A stretch of 38,874 nt of DNA from an uncultured Bacteroidales bacterium (GTDB taxonomy: Bacteria; Bacteroidota; Bacteroidia; Bacteroidales; Paludibacteraceae), in NCBI GenBank assembly GCA_902774185.1, contig CACYHE010000024.1, positions 1-38,874 on the forward strand. The letters are read 5' to 3'. The notes under the pieces were generated by a model, which worked only from the letters and a program-made list of their open reading frames with translations, searched no databases and was not told the DNA's origin. The translations under genes and the position numbers were made by a program. Numbering within the stretch: position 1 is the first letter of the stretch; each line of letters begins with the position of its first letter. Positions 34,919-38,874 of this stretch are shown in pieces.

Positions 34919-35957
34919 TTTTCCTGTACTTCTTCTGCCTCTGTTCCCAACGATCCCTTGCGTACTGCTGCATGTCGATCACGGTGTCACTCTCGTCGAT
35001 GATCTCCAGACCGAAGATGGTCTCGATGATATCTTCGAGCGTCAGAATACCCACAAACATACCGTATTCATCGATGATCTGGGCGATCTGACTCTTCTGC
35101 TTTAACATCGAATCAAAAATCGTGCCGAGCGTCAGATCCTGGTCAAAAGCAGGCAGCGGACGTTTGATACCGCCTAAGGTCTTGCGGAAATGGTCTTCCG
35201 TCAACTCCTCCAACGCATCGTTGCGCAGCACGTAACCGGTGATATACTCCGGTGCCTCGGGTTTATACAAGGGGATACGGGAGAAATGGTCGTATTCATC
35301 GTTATCGTAGTACGCACGCAACGTCATGTTCTCCGGCGCTATCTTCGCTACCACGCGCGGCGTCATCACGTCGTACGCATGAATCGAATCCAGACGCATG
35401 AGATTACTGAAGATCTTATTCTCATCTTCATCCACTACGCCTTCTTCTTCGCCTACGTTCACCATCGAAAGCACCTCTTCCCGACTAACCGACGGCTCGT
35501 CTTCGTTGTCCGGGAAAGCACGGGTGATCAGTTCTATCAACAGCACGAACGGATACAGAATATAGATCAACGCATGGATCGTACGGGCGGTGAAACCCAT
35601 CAACTGACGCCAGTAAGTCGTACCGATCACCTTCGGGATGATCTCACCGAAGATCAATATCAACATCGTCACGCAGGCGGATACCAGACCGAACCATTTG
35701 TTACCGAATACTTCGGTGGCTTGCATTCCCACACCGGCAGCACCGATCGTGTTGGCGATGGTGTTCAAAGATAAGATCGCCGCCAAAGGACGACCCGTGT
35801 CATCTTTGTAACGTGCCATCAGTTTGGCAGGCCCGTAGCCTTCCTCTTCACGCAGGTTGATATAACTAAGCGATGTGGACATCAGCACCGATTCCAGCAC
35901 GGAACACAGAAAACTGACCGTCATCGCACCCAATAAAAACAATAATAGTAGTCCCAT
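34908..35957 (-). CDS. CNNM/CBS domain protein (HlyC/CorC hemolysin-like family)
   Basis: A 349-residue membrane protein: DUF21/CNNM membrane domain (about 1-185, with SVLESVLMSTSLSYINLREE and LSLNTIANTIGAAGVG) followed by a CBS pair (about 195-340; MTPRVVAKI, SRIPLYKPE, IDEYGMFVGILTLEDIIETI). Members move or sense divalent cations; GldE belongs to the same fold, but this protein lacks the C-terminal CorC domain. The last residues (KIES) and stop are encoded by the heptamer tract. A promoter sits 16 bp before the ATG, so this gene heads the minus-strand run down to 28207. Confidence 0.88.
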   Translation of the reverse strand: MGLLLLFLLGAMTVSFLCSVLESVLMSTSLSYINLREEEGYGPAKLMARYKDDTGRPLAAILSLNTIANTIGAAGVGMQATEVFGNKWFGLVSACVTMLILIFGEIIPKVIGTTYWRQLMGFTARTIHALIYILYPFVLLIELITRAFPDNEDEPSVSREEVLSMVNVGEEEGVVDEDENKIFSNLMRLDSIHAYDVMTPRVVAKIAPENMTLRAYYDNDEYDHFSRIPLYKPEAPEYITGYVLRNDALEELTEDHFRKTLGGIKRPLPAFDQDLTLGTIFDSMLKQKSQIAQIIDEYGMFVGILTLEDIIETIFGLEIIDESDTVIDMQQYARDRWEQRQKKYRKIES

Positions 35958-35972
35958 ATATCAAAAATTGCG

Positions 35973-36003
35973 CAAAGATACTGCTTTTTTCGTAAATATG
36001 CAA
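35973..36003 (-). promoter_or_regulatory. Promoter of the CNNM-smpB-gpmI run
   Basis: On the minus strand TTTGCATATTT (-33 TTG at 36003-36001), a 20-bp spacer ending AAAAAAGCAG, then the -7 box TATCTTTG (35980-35973), 15 bp before the ATG. Confidence 0.82.
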
Positions 36004-36043
36004 ATAAAATTGCTTTTTTCTTTCCACTTTTTTCTTTCGACTC

Positions 36044-36074
36044 TTGCATATATCAAAAAAAAGCTGTACCTTTG
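36044..36074 (+). promoter_or_regulatory. Promoter of tRNA-Leu
   Basis: TTGCATATATC (-33 TTG at 36044-36046), a 20-bp spacer with AAAAAAAAGCTG, and the -7 box TACCTTTG (36067-36074), about 50 bp before the tRNA. Confidence 0.82.
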
Positions 36075-36124
36075 CAGCCGATTTTGAAAATCCAACCTGT
36101 TCTTGTTTGGAAGCGTCCAAAATT

Positions 36125-36210
36125 GCCGCGATGGTGGAATAGGTAGACACGAAGGACTTAAAATCCTTTGGCCAGTGATGGCTGTGCCGGTTCGACCCCG
36201 GCTCGCGGTA
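36125..36210 (+). tRNA. tRNA-Leu (TAA)
   Basis: An 86-nt class II tRNA. The acceptor GCCGCGA pairs with TCGCGGT (G-T at pair 1), the D-loop holds TGGTGGAATAGGTAGACAC, the anticodon loop is CTTAAAA (anticodon TAA), there is a long variable arm, and the T-arm is GCCGGTTCGACCCCGGC. The discriminator is A; CCA is not encoded. The gene is intact and uninterrupted. Confidence 0.96.
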
Positions 36211-36212
36211 CC

Positions 36213-36251
36213 GAGCGGGACATGGTAAATTCCATGTTCTGCTCTTTTTTT
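36213..36251 (+). terminator. Intrinsic terminator of tRNA-Leu
   Basis: GAGCGGGACATGG, loop TAAATT, CCATGTTCTGCTC, then seven Ts: a 12-bp stem with one mismatch and a G-T pair. Confidence 0.88.
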
Positions 36252-36261
36252 ATCTTTTTTC

Positions 36262-36292
36262 TTGCATATGTGCGAAAAAAGCAGTAATTTTG
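36262..36292 (+). promoter_or_regulatory. Promoter after tRNA-Leu, reading into the small-gene region
   Basis: TTGCATATGTG (-33 TTG at 36262-36264), a 20-bp spacer ending AAAAAAGCAG, and the -7 box TAATTTTG (36285-36292). Transcription should begin near 36299, just before the CAAAC array. Confidence 0.82.
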
Positions 36293-36308
36293 CATCCGGT
36301 TGTAAATT

Positions 36309-36380
36309 CAAACAACATCAAACGATATCAAACCAACATCAAACGATATCAAACAACATCAAACGATATCAAACAACATA
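36309..36380 (+). repeat. CAAAC array R7 in a promoter-proximal leader
   Basis: Seven CAAAC pentamers with alternating AACAT and GATAT spacers (CAAACAACAT then CAAACGATAT), 10 bp apart except for one 11-bp step. It has only the CAAAC half, no GTTTGA and no GCGAAGC. It ends right before ATGGGCTATTGA, a three-codon frame (MGY). Confidence 0.88.
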
Positions 36381-36395
36381 ATGGGCTATTGAGGC

Positions 36396-36719
36396 ATGAA
36401 CGAGAATCAGAAAGAGTATTCATCCGCGGAATTTTCATCCCGCACACCTATCGAATGATGACACAAAAAAACGCTCTTTGAGCAAATCCAAGAATGGAAG
36501 GAAATCGGACAATGGGAAGCCATTAAGAAAAGGTACGTGCAAGCAGATACGCACGAAAGACTTTATAATATAGTTTCTTTCGTTCTTACAAATAAACATA
36601 AATACGGTCATTGCTACCGTGAAAAAATTCTTGCCGAGCCGGAATTTATTCAAAAATTCGGATATCTGGACTTGGACTATTTAAAATACGCTTTTTTTGT
36701 TATGAGAAAGAGGGCGTAA
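36396..36719 (+). pseudogene. Interrupted small ORF(s) of unknown function
   Basis: ATG at 36396 opens a 20-codon frame (MNENQKEYSSAEFSSRTPIE) ending TGA TGA at 36456-36461. An ATG at 36455 overlaps that stop (ATGA) and reads MMTQKN, stopping after nine codons. The long open stretch, HKKTLFEQIQEWKEIGQWEA onward and ending FFVMRKRA at 36719, is in a third context: it needs a +1 shift from the ATG frame at an A7 run (36465-36471), or shares the first frame past the two TGAs. Removing one A would give about 88 residues. It may be a pseudogene, a phase-variable gene or a sequencing error. A GTG at 36537 could start a 60-residue remnant. I do not recognise the family. Confidence 0.5.
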
Positions 36720-36755
36720 TACAACCGTTGTTCTCGCGCGTATAGCTCTTTTCAG

Positions 36756-36792
36756 GACATAAGTGGGTAGAAAATCTCTACCCACTTATGTC
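36756..36792. other. Perfect 15-bp inverted repeat before the HNH gene
   Basis: GACATAAGTGGGTAG, loop AAAATCT, CTACCCACTTATGTC. It could be a terminator of the preceding ORF (no T-run follows on the plus strand), an operator or a leader hairpin. Its right arm lies where the -33 region of the next promoter would be. Confidence 0.85.
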
Positions 36793-36804
36793 TGTAAATT
36801 CCCC

Positions 36805-36812
36805 TACCTTTG
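36805..36812 (+). promoter_or_regulatory. Candidate -7 box of the HNH gene
   Basis: TACCTTTG followed by C, as in the other promoters of the window. No good -33 TTG is present; the inverted repeat occupies that position. The leader up to the ATG at 36886 also holds CCGGAG-AGG-CTCCGG (36826-36840), overlapping the palindrome GGCTCCGGAGCC (36833-36844), two exclusive foldings. Confidence 0.5.
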
Positions 36813-36885
36813 CATCGCTTTTCGGCCGGAGAGGCTCCGGAGCCATTTATCCCGAAGCTACCGTAAAACCGAAATCCGATGTATT

Positions 36886-37509
36886 ATGAGTTATCCAAAA
36901 TTACGACCCGAAATGGGTTCCACCCCATCCCGCCTTTGGTTTATGTCCAAAGGCTACTCCCAAGCCGATCCAAGGTACACCAACGGCAAAATTGTCTGGC
37001 TGCACCCTGAGACTAACACCGTCCTCACTAAGTACGGAACAAAACTAAAACTGAATAAACTTCCACGCCAAAGATATCACATGGTTGTTAAGCCGCGGTA
37101 TTTGGCACTTCCGGGTTCGTTTGGTAACATGCTTCTCGCACGCCTTAAGTATCTCACTTTCAAAGGCGAGATCAAGCACGGCTACGTCATCGACCACATC
37201 GACGGTAACACCTTCAACAACGACATCCGGAACCTGCGTGCCGTTCCCAGATCTATCAATGACCGTGACGGCGGTTTTATGCGCAAACTACGTAACAACG
37301 GTTACAACGTCGCCGACTTCCCCGGTATTATCCTCGAAGGCTATGAACGCATGGCAGAGTGGAAAGAGACACACACAGTGAGGCAGTATAGGAATCTTCA
37401 AAAACAAGATCTCCTTCGTGTCTTCGTCGGTCCGACCTTCATCATCTCCGACCCCGCCATCATCGATGATCTCGAACCCCTCAAATACGCTGACATGTAT
37501 GACAACTAA
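36886..37509 (+). CDS. HNH endonuclease (homing/phage type)
   Basis: A 207-residue protein from the ATG at 36886. The nuclease motif is HGYVIDHIDGNTFNNDIRNL (about 98-117): D103-H104, then Asn111/112 and Asn116, as in the HNH_3 group found in phages and homing elements. The region before it (residues 1-90) may be a DNA-binding part; the end FIISDPAIIDDLEPLKYA has no match I know. The frame is open to a GTG at 36763, but that start would lie inside the inverted repeat and before the -7 box, so I reject it. It overlaps the next gene by 11 bp. Confidence 0.82.
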   Translation: MSYPKLRPEMGSTPSRLWFMSKGYSQADPRYTNGKIVWLHPETNTVLTKYGTKLKLNKLPRQRYHMVVKPRYLALPGSFGNMLLARLKYLTFKGEIKHGYVIDHIDGNTFNNDIRNLRAVPRSINDRDGGFMRKLRNNGYNVADFPGIILEGYERMAEWKETHTVRQYRNLQKQDLLRVFVGPTFIISDPAIIDDLEPLKYADMYDN

Positions 37510-37822
37510 TCAATATGCCCTCCATGTAGCGGCTCACATCCGCAAGATGCGCCCCGATTTGTGCCTGCAGGCTTGTATGTTTATGGCTTGGCGTGTTGCA
37601 CATCTCAAAGAGTCTTTGCCGTACGGCTACTATAAATTCTCCTACAAAAAGACGAACGGCGAGATAAGAGTTGCCATTGGCACTACGATGACACTCCTCA
37701 TCCCTTCCGCCAAAAGACCGAAAGGAATACAAAAAGAGGAGCCGAATTATGCTACGGTCGCCTATTACGACTTCGAGAAAGAAGAATGGAGATCATTCCG
37801 AACAGAACTATTTATCGAGTAG
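37499..37822 (+). CDS. SH3 beta-barrel fold-containing (DUF2693-like) protein
   Basis: A 107-residue protein. The N-terminal half is helical (ALHVAAHIRKMRPDLCLQAC, then FMAWRVAHLKES); the second half, YYKFSYKKTNGEIRVAIGTT ... YATVAYYDFEKEEWRSFRTE, is the pattern of small Bacteroidota proteins annotated as SH3 beta-barrel fold-containing, typical of conjugative elements and phages. Its role is unknown. The ATG overlaps the HNH gene end, so translation is probably coupled. Confidence 0.72.
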   Translation: MTTNQYALHVAAHIRKMRPDLCLQACMFMAWRVAHLKESLPYGYYKFSYKKTNGEIRVAIGTTMTLLIPSAKRPKGIQKEEPNYATVAYYDFEKEEWRSFRTELFIE

Positions 37823-37823
37823 T

Positions 37824-38036
37824 ATGGAAACGGTAATATGCGAATATTGCGGCAAAGAGATGCCGAGAGAGGAAGCGACCTGCGTGGAAGGCGGGATGTA
37901 TTTCGCCTGCGCACGCTGCGCCGAGATCCACCTTACCCATTGTTCCCGTTGCGGCGAAGTGATCGACTATGACGAGGCATACAGCAGTCCCTACGGTCGT
38001 TTGTGCGAATGCTGCCACGATGATCTGTTCGGATAA
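37824..38036 (+). CDS. Small double zinc-ribbon protein
   Basis: A 70-residue acidic protein with two CxxC...CxxC sets: Cys6/Cys9 with Cys29/Cys32, and Cys40/Cys43 with Cys61/Cys64 (CSRCGEVI ... RLCECC). It should bind two zinc ions. Such proteins often accompany mobile-element genes, but the function is unknown. The start is 1 bp after the preceding stop, so it belongs to the same transcript. Confidence 0.78.
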   Translation: METVICEYCGKEMPREEATCVEGGMYFACARCAEIHLTHCSRCGEVIDYDEAYSSPYGRLCECCHDDLFG

Positions 38037-38070
38037 AAGAGAAAGTAGCAAAGAGAAATTTTTCATTGTA

Positions 38071-38140
38071 TAGTCCCTTTTGTAGTCCCCCTATAATCCC
38101 CCTATAGACGGCTAAAGCCAGGGACAACAGAATGGGACTG
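38071..38140 (+). other. C-rich repeated leader with possible alternative pairings
   Basis: TAGTCCC, TAGTCCCC and TAATCCCCC follow one another within 32 bp, then a small GGCT-AA-AGCC hairpin (38110-38119) and two GGGAC segments (38121 and 38134) able to pair with any of the TCCC copies. It lies 23-90 bp before the next ATG. No known riboswitch is recognised. Confidence 0.4.
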
Positions 38141-38162
38141 GAACATTAAAAATTTTATTATT

Positions 38163-38474
38163 ATGGACTACAAATTTGAAGATTACTGGAACGCTATGCA
38201 ACCGGCAACTCGATTCGAAGACCGCAAAACGGCTGCCGAGTTTTTGTGGGAACAAAATCCCGACAAACATGCGCCGATCATGGCTTGGCTTAAGAAACAC
38301 GGACCTTATCATGACCGGAATCCGTATTTCTTCATACAAGATTTCACGGTCAAGAACAAACCTCATGAGCCCGAATGGAAAACAGGCGGCGAAGAGGGCG
38401 ACCTTGTGCAGGTGCGTTATAATGGACTATACAAAATCTGCACCCGAGCGACGATGGAGTTATATGGAACATAG
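38163..38474 (+). CDS. Hypothetical protein of Bacteroidota accessory elements
   Basis: A 103-residue soluble protein beginning MDYKFEDYWNAMQPATRFED, with FLWEQNPDKHAPIMAWLKKH and NPYFFIQDF. It is rich in aromatic residues and has no signal or membrane segment. I recall similar short proteins in Bacteroides conjugative or phage regions but cannot name a function. It is separated from the zinc-ribbon gene by the C-rich leader. Its stop lies at the start of the 73-bp tandem repeat. Confidence 0.68.
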   Translation: MDYKFEDYWNAMQPATRFEDRKTAAEFLWEQNPDKHAPIMAWLKKHGPYHDRNPYFFIQDFTVKNKPHEPEWKTGGEEGDLVQVRYNGLYKICTRATMELYGT

Positions 38475-38612
38475 AGAATGTCGGATAAAATCCGACGGAA
38501 ATGAACGGAGAAAGAATGTTGCATACAATGCGGCGTAATGAACATAGAGAATGTCGGATAAAATCCGACGGAAATGAACGGAGAAAGAATGCCGCATTCA
38601 ATGCAGCGTAAT
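38467..38612 (+). repeat. 73-bp tandem duplication with internal hairpins
   Basis: Two adjacent copies (38467-38539 and 38540-38612) differ at about four positions. Each has a perfect hairpin GTCGGAT-AAA-ATCCGAC and a GCATxCAATGC-like second one. A third hairpin, CTCGGCG-ATTTCT-CGCCGAG (38627-38646), follows. The period is not a multiple of 3, so the copies do not encode the same reading frame. Confidence 0.88.
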
Positions 38613-38687
38613 GAACAAACTATTTTCTCGGCGATTTCTCGCCGAGCACCAAACGAATGAACAAAAAAATAAAAAAATTAAAGAATT

Positions 38688-38831
38688 ATGGCAAAAGTTG
38701 AATTACCGAAAGGAATCTTAGCGATTCATGGAAGATTGGGCGATTATGTGTATCGCTCGCGTAAACAACCGGACGGGACGTATAAGACGTTCGTGCATTA
38801 CAGTCCGAAAAAAGAACACAGACGGAAGTGA
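38688..38831 (+). CDS. Small basic hypothetical protein (47 residues)
   Basis: ATG at 38688 after an A-rich leader; product MAKVELPKGILAIHGRLGDY then VYRSRKQPDGTYKTFVHYSP and a basic end. The I-x-G-R-L-G-x-x-V-Y-R core resembles short proteins seen repeatedly in Bacteroidota phages and integrative elements. No function is known. Directly after it a new short tandem repeat begins. Confidence 0.65.
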   Translation: MAKVELPKGILAIHGRLGDYVYRSRKQPDGTYKTFVHYSPKKEHRRK

Positions 38832-38844
38832 TTATCATACGTAA

Positions 38845-38874
38845 TTGATACGTAGTTGATACGTAGTTGATACG
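38845..38874 (+). repeat. 11-bp tandem repeat running off the window
   Basis: TTGATACGTAG twice, then TTGATACG at the edge; a related ATACGTAA precedes it. The unit contains the palindrome TACGTA. The array is incomplete here. Confidence 0.75.

Noticed and set aside
36466-36472. A AAA AAC slippery heptamer suggesting -1 ribosomal frameshifting
   Set aside because: The heptamer is in the right frame, but the long downstream frame needs a +1 shift, so -1 slippage would not reach it.
36290-36481. A 63-codon frame through the CAAAC array
   Set aside because: It consists mostly of translated repeat (NIKRYQT) and starts inside the -7 box; no evidence for translation.
36763-36885. Longer HNH protein starting at GTG 36763
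   Set aside because: The added 41 residues would be encoded by the inverted repeat, the -7 box and the GC-rich leader.
36125-37509. Group I intron in tRNA-Leu(UAA) with an HNH homing gene
   Set aside because: The tRNA is contiguous and folds completely, and the HNH gene lies about 700 bp downstream.

Overview
The window looks like a stretch of chromosome from a Bacteroidota bacterium, most likely order Bacteroidales. The signs are promoters of the Bacteroidota type (-7 box TAnnTTTG with a -33 TTG), gliding/type IX secretion genes (GldB, GldH, PorX), a rod-shape cluster in the order mreB-mreC-mreD-PBP2-rodA, RicT-like PSP1 next to holB, and a compact proline--tRNA ligase without an obvious editing insertion. 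I did not calculate base composition and could not search databases.

Layout. (1) 1-12677, all minus strand: a mostly tight run mreB, mreC, mreD, PBP2 (mrdA), rodA, yraN-like, mnmG, apt, uvrC, tsaE, lolD-like, gldB-like and the start of an acyltransferase, headed by a promoter in front of mreB. A parS-like 16-mer lies between mnmG and apt. (2) 12678-13072: a control region with tRNA-Asn, its terminator and three promoters. (3) 13073-20868, plus strand: PfkB-family sugar/nucleoside kinase, plsC, holB, ricT-like, gldH, trmB, mrp/apbC and a MATE transporter. (4) 20863-27281, minus strand: DUF4294-like protein, proS, ClC channel, obg, adk and HU. (5) 27484-28206, plus: rhomboid protease. (6) 28207-35957, minus: endonuclease/exonuclease/phosphatase protein, porX, rluD, PASTA protein, gpmI, smpB and a CNNM/CBS protein. 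(7) 36125-38874: tRNA-Leu, then an accessory region of small genes (an interrupted ORF, HNH nuclease, SH3-barrel-like protein, double zinc ribbon and two unknown small proteins) with several inverted and tandem repeats.

The main unexpected content is the repeats, of two kinds. First, seven tracts are built from GTTTGA/TCAAAC pentamers spaced about 10 bp apart. Six lie between consecutive co-directional genes, and five of those carry the heptamer GCGAAGC on the mRNA-sense strand, close to the next start codon (11 copies in all). Three share a nearly identical composite element of about 100 bp. These tracts supply the stop codon of mrp, adk and smpB. Second, at least eleven tracts of degenerate 7-bp tandem repeats, each with its own unit sequence, fill gene junctions and also occur inside open reading frames (GldH signal peptide, Mrp linker, PorX receiver and linker, RluD). 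The small-gene region after tRNA-Leu is the best candidate for a recently acquired mobile or phage-like island. Functional statements about the repeats are inference.
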